DNA of 64,000 nucleotides from CAZGSN01 sp964371655 (GTDB lineage: Bacteria > Desulfobacterota > Binatia > HRBIN30): assembly GCA_964371655.1 (NCBI GenBank), contig CAYJOD010000010.1, forward strand, positions 62,001 to 126,000, in the 5' to 3' direction. Positions within the stretch are counted from its first letter, which is position 1. Each line of letters opens with the position of its first letter. Positions 50,269-58,997 of this stretch are shown piece by piece. The position numbers and the translations under genes were made by a program. The notes beneath the pieces were generated by a model. The model was not told the DNA's origin and searched no databases. It worked only from the letters and a program-made list of their open reading frames with translations.

Positions 50269-52005
50269 TCAATCCGGCGCGAAGGTTTGTCCCCACTGGA
50301 CCGCTTCGATCTTGGGGAGTGGTTTCGATTTGTCGATCAGGAAGCTACCCATGGCGAGGTAGTCCATCCCGGTCTCGACGAAGCAACGGTATGCGTCCGA
50401 TGGCGTGCACACAATCGGCTCGCCGCGGACATTGAACGATGTATTGATGATGACCGGGACCCCGGTGAGCTTGTCGAACTCAGCGATCAGATCGTAGAAG
50501 AGTGGGTTCGTAGGCCGGTCTACGGTCTGCACGCGAGCCGAGCCGTCGACATGCGTCACCGCCGGGATGATCCGCTTTTCGGGTCGCACCTGGGCCACCA
50601 GCAGCATGTACGGGCTCGGTTCCGTGAGCTCGAAGAACTCGCTGCAGCGCTCCGCCAACACCGCCGGGGCGAAGGGTCTAAAACTCTCGCGGAACTTGAT
50701 CTTCAAGTTGACGCGATCCTTGTTTTCCGGGGAGCGGGGATCGGCCAGAATACTACGACTACCGAGCGCCCGCGGACCGAACTCCATGCGTCCTTGGAAC
50801 CATCCGACGACGGCTTGGTCGGCGATGAGCTGGGCGGTCTCGCGCAGCAACTCAGCGCGCGGCAACTCCCGAAAAGGGATCTCATTACCGGTCAGAAACT
50901 CGCGAATGGCCGCGTCGTCATAACCGGGACCGGTGAAGGCGTGGCTCATCCAGAACTTGCGCTCGTTCTTGAGCAGGGTGTGATAGATGTAGCTGGCCAC
51001 GCCAATCGCGCCGCCGGCGTCTCCTGCTGCCGGTTGAATGTAGATGTGCTCGAACGGGCCATCGCGCAGGACCTTGCCGTTGGCGACGCAATTGAGCGCC
51101 ACCCCGCCGGCCAAGCACAGGTTCTTCGAGCCCGTTTCTTTGTGAATGTAGTTGGCCATTTGCAGCATGACCTCTTCGGTCACGCGCTGCACGCTGGCGG
51201 CAAGATCCTTGTGGCGCTGATCGAGCGGATCGTCCTGTCGGCGGAACGCGCCGTCGAACAGAGCGTCGAATTTGTCGTTGGTCATCGTCAGGCCGCTCAG
51301 ATAGTTGAAGTAGGACATGTCGAGATGGAAGCTGCCATCCGGGCGGATATCGATGAGCTGACGAATCTTGTCGTAGTACTTGGGCTCGCCGTAGGGGGCG
51401 AGACCCATCACCTTGTACTCGGCGCTGTTGACCTTGAAACCGAGGTAGTAGGTGAAGGCGGAGTACAGCAACCCGAGGGAATGCGGGAAGCGAATCTCCT
51501 TGAACAGGGAGATGTCGTTTCCCACGCCCTTGCCATAGGTCGCGGTGGACCACTCCCCGACTCCGTCGACGGTCAGGATTGCGGACTCCTTGAAGGGCGA
51601 CAACAGGTAACTTGAAGCCGCGTGCGAGAGGTGATGCTCCGTCATCAGCACCTCGCCCTCGTAACCGGTGTGCTGTTTGACGACGGAGGGGATGACCAGC
51701 TTCTCGCGCATCCACGAGGGGATGGCCTTGAGAAACGGCTTGAACGAGGTCGGGTAGCAAGCAAGGTGGGTGTAGAGTATCCGTTTGAACTTCACGAAGG
51801 GCTTCTCGTAGAACCCGACGTACGCCAGGTCATCGACGCGAATGCGGCCTTCGTCCAAGCAATAGCGAACGGCGTGCTCCGGGAAGTCGGCATCATGCTT
51901 CTTGCGCGTAAACCGTTCTTCGGAGGCAGCCGCTACGATCTCCCCATCCTTGAGGAGGCAGGCGGCGGCGTCGTGATAGAACGCGGAAATTCCGAGTACG
52001 TACAT
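50269..52005 (-). CDS. O-carbamoyltransferase (NodU/CmcH family), second copy
   Basis: This 578-residue paralogue of 34237-36018 has YVLGISAFYHDAAACLLKDG, EERFTRKKHDADFP, TEHHLSHAAS, TVDGVGEWSTATYG, EFGPRALGSRSILADPR, VTHVDGSARVQTV and INTSFNVRGEPIV. Both the Kae1-like and C-terminal domains are complete. I chose ATG at 52005 (MYVLGIS). It begins 11 bp after a methyltransferase gene and is followed by the SxtJ-like gene. Confidence 0.94.
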   Translation of the reverse strand: MYVLGISAFYHDAAACLLKDGEIVAAASEERFTRKKHDADFPEHAVRYCLDEGRIRVDDLAYVGFYEKPFVKFKRILYTHLACYPTSFKPFLKAIPSWMREKLVIPSVVKQHTGYEGEVLMTEHHLSHAASSYLLSPFKESAILTVDGVGEWSTATYGKGVGNDISLFKEIRFPHSLGLLYSAFTYYLGFKVNSAEYKVMGLAPYGEPKYYDKIRQLIDIRPDGSFHLDMSYFNYLSGLTMTNDKFDALFDGAFRRQDDPLDQRHKDLAASVQRVTEEVMLQMANYIHKETGSKNLCLAGGVALNCVANGKVLRDGPFEHIYIQPAAGDAGGAIGVASYIYHTLLKNERKFWMSHAFTGPGYDDAAIREFLTGNEIPFRELPRAELLRETAQLIADQAVVGWFQGRMEFGPRALGSRSILADPRSPENKDRVNLKIKFRESFRPFAPAVLAERCSEFFELTEPSPYMLLVAQVRPEKRIIPAVTHVDGSARVQTVDRPTNPLFYDLIAEFDKLTGVPVIINTSFNVRGEPIVCTPSDAYRCFVETGMDYLAMGSFLIDKSKPLPKIEAVQWGQTFAPD

Positions 52006-52016
52006 AGGTAAGACTT

Positions 52017-52910
52017 CTAGGCCGGGTTCTTCTGGCCGACGATTACGAAGTAACCGCCGCCATTGTTTTGGGTCACGATCCATCCCAATTGGACCAGGAC
52101 GTGCGCCAAAGAGCTGTTGGTCAACGCTCCCGAGCTACGGCGCTTGAAGACTCGATCCTTGTCCGAGCCCACAAACAATTCGCATTTTGGGAACGACGAG
52201 ACATAGGAGAGGCCGTTTTTCGCGAACCAGCCCAAGACCTCGTCGACGGTATGGGTCGTCTCATGCGGGTGTTCATACTGGTCGGCCCACCACGTGGATC
52301 GCTTCAGCGCGTCCGCTTCGAGCTCGACCAGCTGTTTTTTGAGAGCTCTCTCCTTTGCCTTTGGGTCGAAGCGCATCATGAAGTGGACCATGCGACGACG
52401 AAGGTGCAGCATCAGGCGCCCGTAGGAGTTGTAAAGTCCGACCACGACGAAGCCGCCGGGCCGTGCGATCCGTACCAGCTGCTTGAAGCCGCCGTAGGCG
52501 TCGCTGGTGTGGTGCAGAACTCCGTTGCAGAAGACGTAGTCGAATGAATTATCTGGAAGGCTCAACTCGAGGATATTCTCTCGCTGAAACCGAACTTTCT
52601 CAAGGCTAAACTTATCCCGCAACGACTGGGCTAGATCGAGAGAGTGCTGCGAGTAGTCGACGCCCATCACCGGCCGACCCTTGAGGCCGAGGAAATTCAC
52701 CAATTGCCCGGTACCACAGCCGACGTCGATGACCTGCGCGGCGAACGGTATCTCGGCGTCGAGCTTGTGCGCCCACCAGCTAGCTCGACGGGAAAGGTCT
52801 TCCTTGGTCTTGTACTTATTGACGTCGAAGCCCGGGAACGGGTTTTCCTCATAGAACCGGTTCACCGAGCGCAGAACTCGCTCCGTCTCTGTTGTTTCCG
52901 TAGACATCAT
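52017..52910 (-). CDS. Class I SAM-dependent methyltransferase
   Basis: The 297-residue protein starts with a short N-terminal region holding FYEENPFPGFDVNKYK, often seen in these enzymes, followed by VIDVGCGTGQLVNFLG (motif I), MGVDYSQHSL, LPDNSFDYVFCNGVLHHTSD and GGFVVVGLYNSYGR. Two adjacent ATG codons (52910, 52907) follow AGGAG; the second has better spacing. It sits between a DegT aminotransferase and a carbamoyltransferase and may methylate the same sugar. The acceptor is unknown. Confidence 0.85.
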   Translation of the reverse strand: MMSTETTETERVLRSVNRFYEENPFPGFDVNKYKTKEDLSRRASWWAHKLDAEIPFAAQVIDVGCGTGQLVNFLGLKGRPVMGVDYSQHSLDLAQSLRDKFSLEKVRFQRENILELSLPDNSFDYVFCNGVLHHTSDAYGGFKQLVRIARPGGFVVVGLYNSYGRLMLHLRRRMVHFMMRFDPKAKERALKKQLVELEADALKRSTWWADQYEHPHETTHTVDEVLGWFAKNGLSYVSSFPKCELFVGSDKDRVFKRRSSGALTNSSLAHVLVQLGWIVTQNNGGGYFVIVGQKNPA

Positions 52911-53002
52911 GCTCCTGGATCGATCGGGCGACGTATCATAGCGTACCTCGACCGGCAACCTAAAATACTACCTTTGGAATCACCGCGAATGGTAACCGAA
53001 CT

Positions 53003-54154
53003 CTAGCGCCGATTGGCACGCAAGGTATCGCGCAGCACCTCGGCGACGTAGCTCACCTCGGCGTCGGTCATCAGCGTAAAGAACGGCAGGGAGAAAATCG
53101 TATCGCCGGCCTTCGAAGCCACCGGGAAGTCTTCCGGTCTGAGCTGGAAGCTATCGCGATAAAACGAGTGCACGTGCAGTGGAATGAAGTGAACCCCGGT
53201 GGCCACTCCACGCTCGCGGAGCAGCTCGATCAAGGCATCGCGGTCGATGCGCAGTTGCTCAGGCCGAATCCGCGGGGTGTACAAGTGCCAACCGGTTTCA
53301 ACCTCCGGCCGGACGCTGGGTAACTGCAGCTCGGCAATGTCCGCGAGCAGCTCGTCATAGCGGGCGGCCAAGGCCTGACGCTTGGCGTGCAGTTGCGGCA
53401 GTCGTTGCAGCTGCACCAGCCCCATCGCCGCCGCGGTGTCGGTCATGTTGTACTTGAACCCAGGATAGGAGACGTCGTAACGCCACGACCCGGCCGAGCT
53501 ATAGCGCTTCCAAGCATCGCGGCTCATGCCGTGCAGTCGACGTGACTGCAGCCGCGCCGCCAGATCCGCATCGGCGACGGTCAGCATACCGCCCTCTCCG
53601 GTGGTGAGGTTCTTGGTGGCGTAGAAGCTGAACGCCGTGAGGTCGCCGATGGTCCCGATCTGTCTACCGCGATAGCTGGCCGGGAGCGCATGTGCCGCAT
53701 CTTCGACGACGGTGAGGTGGTGCTGGCGCGCCAACTCGAGGATCTCGTCCATCGCTACGGGGTGACCGGCAAAGTGGACGGGCACGATCGCCTTGGTCCG
53801 CGGCGTGATTTTGCGGGCGACATCCTGCGGATCGATGTTCAGCGTGTCGGCGGTGCAATCGGCGAGCACCGGTTTCGCTCCGGCGTGAACGATGCTGGCT
53901 CCGGTGGCCGTGAACGTCAGGGTGGTCGTGATGACTTCATCGCCCGGCTTCAGATCTAGAGCATCCAAGGCGAGATGCAGGGCTGCCGTGCACGAGCTCA
54001 CCGCGATGGCATGCTTGGCACCCATGGCCTGTGCAAACGCCTGCTCGAAGGCCTGCGTCTTCGGCCCCACCGTCAGCCAGCCCGAACGAATCGTCTCGGT
54101 AACGGCGTCAATCTCGGCGGCGCCGATATCGGGTCGGAAAAACGGTACCTGCAT
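53003..54154 (-). CDS. DegT/DnrJ/EryC1 family PLP-dependent aminotransferase
   Basis: This 383-residue sugar aminotransferase starts QVPFFRPDIGAAEIDAVTETIRSGWLTVGPKT. It continues SSCTAALHLAL, PVHFAGHPVAMDEI, VEDAAHALPASYRGRQIG and FSFYATKNLTTGEGG, where the lysine of ATKN holds PLP. It would aminate a keto-sugar nucleotide, perhaps one made by the SDR or oxidoreductase encoded nearby. The ATG at 54154 has AGGA 5 bp upstream and matches the family start; a longer form from 54202 is possible. Confidence 0.93.
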   Translation of the reverse strand: MQVPFFRPDIGAAEIDAVTETIRSGWLTVGPKTQAFEQAFAQAMGAKHAIAVSSCTAALHLALDALDLKPGDEVITTTLTFTATGASIVHAGAKPVLADCTADTLNIDPQDVARKITPRTKAIVPVHFAGHPVAMDEILELARQHHLTVVEDAAHALPASYRGRQIGTIGDLTAFSFYATKNLTTGEGGMLTVADADLAARLQSRRLHGMSRDAWKRYSSAGSWRYDVSYPGFKYNMTDTAAAMGLVQLQRLPQLHAKRQALAARYDELLADIAELQLPSVRPEVETGWHLYTPRIRPEQLRIDRDALIELLRERGVATGVHFIPLHVHSFYRDSFQLRPEDFPVASKAGDTIFSLPFFTLMTDAEVSYVAEVLRDTLRANRR

Positions 54155-54250
54155 GACTTCCTGCGAAGCTTTCTGCGCGCGCGGCGCTTGCGTACCAGCC
54201 ATTCTCTCTCGCCTCTCTCTGAAACTTGGGTCGATCGCCAAAAAACTCGG

Positions 54251-55408
54251 TCACTCGGCGACGTGGTCGCCGCGAGCAAGCTGCAACAAACCTTGCGACT
54301 CAAGGCATTTCGCGATCACATCGGCAGCGACCGAGTTACCTTCGTCATTGAAGTGGCTGCTGATGCGATGGTAGAGTTGTCGGCCCTTCGCCGCTTCCAC
54401 GCGCAAGGCATCCGCAAACTCGCAGTAGTGGATGCCGTTGGCTTGAGCGAAATCGCGAACCACGTCGAGTGGGTGATCGGGATTCAGCTTGGCGCCGCCC
54501 TTGGGCGCAAATTGCCGCGCCAAATCCCAATACACCTCCTCGCGCGACGGGAAGAGAAGGACGACCAACGGCGCGCCGACGCTCGCGGCCTTGGCCTTCA
54601 TGTCGAGGAGCGCCTTCTGCATCAGCTCGAAGCCGGCATCATGCTCGGTGTCTTTCAAGAGCTGCAGCCACCACCGATCCATGCGGAAAACGAAATCCAC
54701 CTGCTGGTTCTTGAACTTGAAGATGTCACGACCACGCGCCCGCATGGCACCGTCGATCATCCGGTAGATGACGGAGCGATCCGCCAACCAACGCCCAAAC
54801 TCTCCGCGACCGCGCTGCCGTCCGAGCCAAATCCAGAAGTTGTCGTCGCCGCTCTTGCTCCACGCGTCGAAGTTCATGTTGTCTTTGAAATCATTGAGGT
54901 AAACGCCGGCGAGTACGACCTTCGGTTTGAACTGCAAGCCGTAGCGCTCGAGGATTCGGGCCTCGGCAAGCGTCGAGTAACCGTTGACGCCCAATGTCCC
55001 CACCGGCACACCGGTGCGCTGCGCCAGGTGTCGCACCCAGCACGCCTCGGCCGGCACATCGTCACAGAGCGTGAACGAGTCGCCCACCGCAATGATCGAA
55101 AATGGGGGTCTGGCACCGATATCGCGAAAGCCGATGTTCCCAAGCCCGTAGCTTGTCGTCTTGTACGGGATGGTCCGACCTTCGGAGGGAAACAAGATGT
55201 CGAGATCGGGCTTGAGCTTGAAGCCCACATAGGGATCGCCCAACATCATGTCCTGCCAGGCGCCTCGCGCCGTGTAGACGCGGTCGAGGATGCCAAACTC
55301 GTGTGGCAACAAGCTGCGCGGCGTTACCCGAAGTGCCACCTCTGCCAGAACCAAGCCGAACACCACCCCTAGGATCAACTTGGTCATTCTCTGACCGGTG
55401 CGGTTCAC
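54251..55408 (-). CDS. SGNH-hydrolase-like membrane-anchored protein, tandem copy A
   Basis: The 385-residue protein has an N-terminal anchor (LILGVVFGLVLAEVALRV) and SGNH blocks AVGDSFTLCDDV, TLGVNGYSTLAEARILERYGL, AGVYLNDFKDN, and a C-terminal region ISSHFNDEGNSVAADVI where the expected DxxH reads SSHFND. It is clearly paralogous to the next gene (shared PSEGR, TTSYGLG-IGFR, RWW). The GTG at 55408 has GGAGG 5 bp upstream. Acyl esterase or O-acyltransferase activity on the polymer is inferred. Confidence 0.78.
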   Translation of the reverse strand: MNRTGQRMTKLILGVVFGLVLAEVALRVTPRSLLPHEFGILDRVYTARGAWQDMMLGDPYVGFKLKPDLDILFPSEGRTIPYKTTSYGLGNIGFRDIGARPPFSIIAVGDSFTLCDDVPAEACWVRHLAQRTGVPVGTLGVNGYSTLAEARILERYGLQFKPKVVLAGVYLNDFKDNMNFDAWSKSGDDNFWIWLGRQRGRGEFGRWLADRSVIYRMIDGAMRARGRDIFKFKNQQVDFVFRMDRWWLQLLKDTEHDAGFELMQKALLDMKAKAASVGAPLVVLLFPSREEVYWDLARQFAPKGGAKLNPDHPLDVVRDFAQANGIHYCEFADALRVEAAKGRQLYHRISSHFNDEGNSVAADVIAKCLESQGLLQLARGDHVAE

Positions 55409-55469
55409 CAGTCCCTCCGAATCACTGGATTTCGGTACCTAGACATTCCCGCAAGCTCCTCTTCGATCA

Positions 55470-56705
55470 TCATTTCTGTCCATTCTGATTGGGCTGATTG
55501 GGGCCACCTTGCTTGGCCGGATTGACGAGTCCGTCGCGCGCCAGGCAGCTCGCAACCGCCGCGCCGGCGACGACGTTGCCGGCGTCGTTCCAATGCCCGC
55601 TCACGCGCAAGTAAAGCTGCTTGCCTTGGTCCGCGATGGGCTGCAGGGTCGGACGCAAATCGCAGGCATGAATTTGTTGGTCGGCACAATACTGGCGAAC
55701 GACCTCCAGCGGGTGGTCTGCCTCTGCCGCCCCACCTTCTCCCAGGTTCGGCGTGTGATCGCGGACCAAACCCCAGTAGATTTCTTCCTTAGCAGGGATC
55801 AAAACGACCACCAGGGTAGCGCCAGCGCTGGCCGCGTCTTTGTTCATCTTGTCGAGCGCCCCGCGCATCAACCGCCAGCCCCGTTCCCGCCCTTCGGCGC
55901 GCTTTCGATCCGAGTCCGGCAACCACCAGCGATCGACGCGAAACACCAGATCCAAGTCGCCTTGCTGGTAATGAAAGGTCTTCTGGCTCGAGCCCCGGGT
56001 TGCCGCCTCCAGCAGCCGATAGCTCTGCGAATGTTCGGCCAGCCAGCGGGCCATCGGCCCGCGGCCCTCCGCTTGAGTGCGCCAGACCCAGAAGTTGTCG
56101 TTGCCGCTGGCGAGCCAATCGTCAAAGTCGACGTTGTCGTTGAAGTCGTTAGCGAACACCGCGACCAAGACGATACGCGGGTGCAGCGGCAGCCCGTAGC
56201 GTTCGAGCAGTCTTGCCTCGGCCAATGTCGAATACCCGCTGACGCCGAGCGTGGCGATCGAAAGACCCGCCTGCTCGCCAACCTTACGAACCCAGCATCC
56301 CTCCGCCGCAACGTCGTCACAGAATGTAAACGAGTCCCCGAGAGCGATCGCGTCGAACGGGGCAGTTGCCCCGATCTGTCTGAACCCGACCTCGCCGAGC
56401 CCGTAGCTGGTCGTGCGCACGCTGATGTCTCTTCCTTCGGAGGGCATGGAAAGATCCATGTCGGGTCGCGGCCGATAGCCGAGAAACGGGTCGGCGATCA
56501 TCAGCTTCTCCCACTTCGCCCGTCCGGCATAGACGCGCTCCAATCCGCGAAAGCCAGACGGCAATAGATGCGGGATCAGACGCGGGATGATCTCTACCAG
56601 GGCCAGGCCGACGAAACAGCCGAAGAGCAGGAGCACGAGCGCGCCGGCGACCTGCGACGCCAGCGAACGAGATCTTGGTGTCAGTGGTGGCAGGCTCTGC
56701 GGCAT
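55470..56705 (-). CDS. SGNH-hydrolase-like membrane-anchored protein, tandem copy B
   Basis: The 411-residue protein has an anchor (VAGALVLLLFGCFVGLALVEIIP) and blocks ALGDSFTFCDDV, TLGVSGYSTLAEARLLERYGLPL, AVFANDFNDN and VSGHWNDAGNVVAGAAV. It shares order and wording with its neighbour at 54251-55408, so the pair arose by duplication. The C-terminal tail is asparagine- and proline-rich. The spacer between the copies is 61 bp. Confidence 0.78.
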   Translation of the reverse strand: MPQSLPPLTPRSRSLASQVAGALVLLLFGCFVGLALVEIIPRLIPHLLPSGFRGLERVYAGRAKWEKLMIADPFLGYRPRPDMDLSMPSEGRDISVRTTSYGLGEVGFRQIGATAPFDAIALGDSFTFCDDVAAEGCWVRKVGEQAGLSIATLGVSGYSTLAEARLLERYGLPLHPRIVLVAVFANDFNDNVDFDDWLASGNDNFWVWRTQAEGRGPMARWLAEHSQSYRLLEAATRGSSQKTFHYQQGDLDLVFRVDRWWLPDSDRKRAEGRERGWRLMRGALDKMNKDAASAGATLVVVLIPAKEEIYWGLVRDHTPNLGEGGAAEADHPLEVVRQYCADQQIHACDLRPTLQPIADQGKQLYLRVSGHWNDAGNVVAGAAVASCLARDGLVNPAKQGGPNQPNQNGQK

Positions 56706-56740
56706 CGTAAATCGCTGGGCTCGACGCGAAGGGGACGGGA

Positions 56741-58084
56741 TCAGTTGGCCGCGGCGCGTGACCGAGCCCCGCGGACGGCTGCGGCCTCGCTGAGAAGCCC
56801 GGCGAGAAATCGGACATTCTTACTCGAATCGAAGTCCGCCAACACCCGACGCCGGGCGGCTTGCCCAATCCTGTGGCGCTCGCTCGGACTCTGGGCCAGC
56901 CGGCGGATGGCGACCACGAGCTCCTCGACACGATTGGGTGCCACGAGAAACCCGGTGACCGCATCTTCGACGAGCTCTTCGGCGCCGGGGATCCGCGAAG
57001 CGACCACGGGGAGAGCCGCGGCCATGGCTTCGACCACGACATTGGCAATCACATCGCGGCGACCGGATTTCCCTCCAAGCTCACTCGCAAGCGCGAACAC
57101 GTCGCCCTGGCGCAGCAAGTTGGCGACCTCGGCATGGGGTTGCGCACCGAGCAGATGCACGTATTCCTGCACCCCGAGCTTCTCAATCTGCCCTTCCAAC
57201 TGCGCTCTTCGCGAGCCCTCGCCGACGATACGGCATTCGACCGGGAGGCCTTCGCGACGAAGCTGCGCGCAGGCGTCCACCAGAAGATGCATTCCCTTGT
57301 AGCGCTCGAGCTGACCGCACGAGACGACCAAGACTCTATCATTGCGTTGGTCATCCCTGGCCTCGGGAGAGAAGCGTTCGACGTTCACACCGTGGTAGTT
57401 GACGAGCACCTTCTGGCCCAGCCGCGCTCCGGCAAGCTGCGACAAATAGGCGGCATTGGTCTTGGCGCAGGTGACAACGAACTCGGCGGCGTCGAGCTTG
57501 GCCGGCAACATACGCGAGATCATGTAGATGTCGTAGGCATGGGCGCTGATACTAAATGGAAGACCGGACACGTGGTGCACAACCAGCGCGATCGTGGCCG
57601 GGTAGGTCGCCCAATGCACGTGCAGGTGCCGGATGCCATCCTCCTCGAGCCGTTGCGCGAGCTCGATGGCTTGCGGCACGAGGAGCAGTGACTTGAGCAA
57701 GTAGAGAAAGGGCTGCCGATTGAACCACCCGCGCAAGCGTTCCGAGATCTTCAGGGGTCGGGATTCCCACCCAGGGATCGGCGGCGCCACCGAACCGCTG
57801 CGCCAGGCTTGGATGACGACCCGGTAGGCACCAAAGTATCGTGACGGGCTCGAACGCAGCAGGCGCCAGTTCGCGGCGACGACACGGCCGGAGCCCAAGC
57901 TTGGAAGATAGGTCACGTCACTCAGGATCTGCTGAGCTTCGGGTTGCTGCTTCTCCGTCCCGGGACGCAAGGAATAGATCTTCGGATACACCCCATTGCG
58001 GTGCAGCCCCAGAATTTCCCAGAGAACGAAGGTCTGATGAAATACCGGGAAGGCCGGAAACAAGTAGGCCAACCCGGCGCTCAC
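56741..58084 (-). CDS. Family 4 glycosyltransferase
   Basis: This 447-residue GT-B enzyme opens with LAYLFPAFPVFHQTFVLWEILGLHRNG. It has HLHVHWATYPATIALVVHHVSGLPFSISAHAYDIY, VVSCGQLERYKGMHLLVDAC, IVGEGSRRAQLEGQI and ASELGGKSGRRDVIANVVVEAMAAALPVVASRIPGAEELVEDA, matching exopolysaccharide GT4 enzymes of the EpsD/WcaL-type. The GTG at 58084 overlaps the stop of the FemAB-like gene, so the two are coupled. Confidence 0.92.
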   Translation of the reverse strand: MSAGLAYLFPAFPVFHQTFVLWEILGLHRNGVYPKIYSLRPGTEKQQPEAQQILSDVTYLPSLGSGRVVAANWRLLRSSPSRYFGAYRVVIQAWRSGSVAPPIPGWESRPLKISERLRGWFNRQPFLYLLKSLLLVPQAIELAQRLEEDGIRHLHVHWATYPATIALVVHHVSGLPFSISAHAYDIYMISRMLPAKLDAAEFVVTCAKTNAAYLSQLAGARLGQKVLVNYHGVNVERFSPEARDDQRNDRVLVVSCGQLERYKGMHLLVDACAQLRREGLPVECRIVGEGSRRAQLEGQIEKLGVQEYVHLLGAQPHAEVANLLRQGDVFALASELGGKSGRRDVIANVVVEAMAAALPVVASRIPGAEELVEDAVTGFLVAPNRVEELVVAIRRLAQSPSERHRIGQAARRRVLADFDSSKNVRFLAGLLSEAAAVRGARSRAAAN

Positions 58085-58971
58085 GAGGGCATCTCCGTGG
58101 ACTCATCGGCGAAGCGTAGGATCCCGGCGGCCTTGCGCCAAAATACCGCGTTCGCGCCGCGCCGCTCACTCCACCTTTGCAACCAATGACGCAGCCGAGC
58201 CGACTGTACGAGCGGACGAATCAACGGGTGGAAGATAACCCGTTGTCGGAGCGGACGAGCTCGGAATCCCATTCCGAACTTGAACTCGTCCAGAGGACCA
58301 ACCGGCTCGAGAGATTCGAGACCAAAGGTGATTTGCGAAATGCGCCGCCGCACCATCATCTCCTCGGTCACCGAGTAGATCAGGGCATTATTCGGATAGG
58401 CGCTCAGCAAGCTGCTGCGCGAACGTGCCAGGAGGAACTCGACGCTGTCGGTAAAGCAAGCCGTGATCAGGAACGCGGCGAGCTCATCGCCACACCAGGC
58501 ACCCCAGGCCTCGAAGCCGGGGGTGCGTTCCGCCGCGGCGAAGAATCGGTCCCAGCGTTCGCCCGCGAGTACCCCTTCTCGGCCTTGCCGGGCAGTCGTT
58601 TCAACGTTCGCCTCCATTCCGGCAACGGCGACCTCGCGCAGCGACATCGGTTTCACCTCGCAGCGCTTCAATCCGCGCCGCACTTTGCTGCGTATGTTGC
58701 CGCTCAGAGAGTCGAGACCGAACTGCGGATTGTCGCAGACGATCTGGTAACTGAGCCGCCCCGGTCCTTCGAGCGGGCTTGCGAAGCGCACGCCCATGCA
58801 CGGGAACTGTCGCCAAAGCACGCCCAGCTCATCCAGGCTCGGAGCGTAGGTGAGGTGGGAGGGGGCACTGAGGTAGAAGAACCGACTGGCATCAAACCAG
58901 TAGGCTGATGGAGTCGATACTACCCGATGCCCCATCGCCAGCAGGAAGCTGGCGTAGGCTGCTGCGTCCAC
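58081..58971 (-). CDS. FemAB/GNAT-like acyltransferase
   Basis: The 296-residue protein belongs to the GNAT-fold FemAB-like group found in exosortase and exopolysaccharide loci. Visible are YSYQIVCDNPQF-like strands, LDSLSGNIRSKVRRGLKRCEV (the basic linker common to FemAB-like enzymes), AWGAWCGDELAAFLITACFTDSVEFLLARS and a late ITFGLESLEPVGPLDEFKFGMGF. Transfer of an acyl or aminoacyl group to a sugar amine is the likely role. It lies between the polymerase-like gene and a GT4 gene. Confidence 0.7.
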   Translation of the reverse strand: MDAAAYASFLLAMGHRVVSTPSAYWFDASRFFYLSAPSHLTYAPSLDELGVLWRQFPCMGVRFASPLEGPGRLSYQIVCDNPQFGLDSLSGNIRSKVRRGLKRCEVKPMSLREVAVAGMEANVETTARQGREGVLAGERWDRFFAAAERTPGFEAWGAWCGDELAAFLITACFTDSVEFLLARSRSSLLSAYPNNALIYSVTEEMMVRRRISQITFGLESLEPVGPLDEFKFGMGFRARPLRQRVIFHPLIRPLVQSARLRHWLQRWSERRGANAVFWRKAAGILRFADESTEMPS

Positions 58972-58997
58972 TAATTCAGATCCTTACGTGAGTTGTT

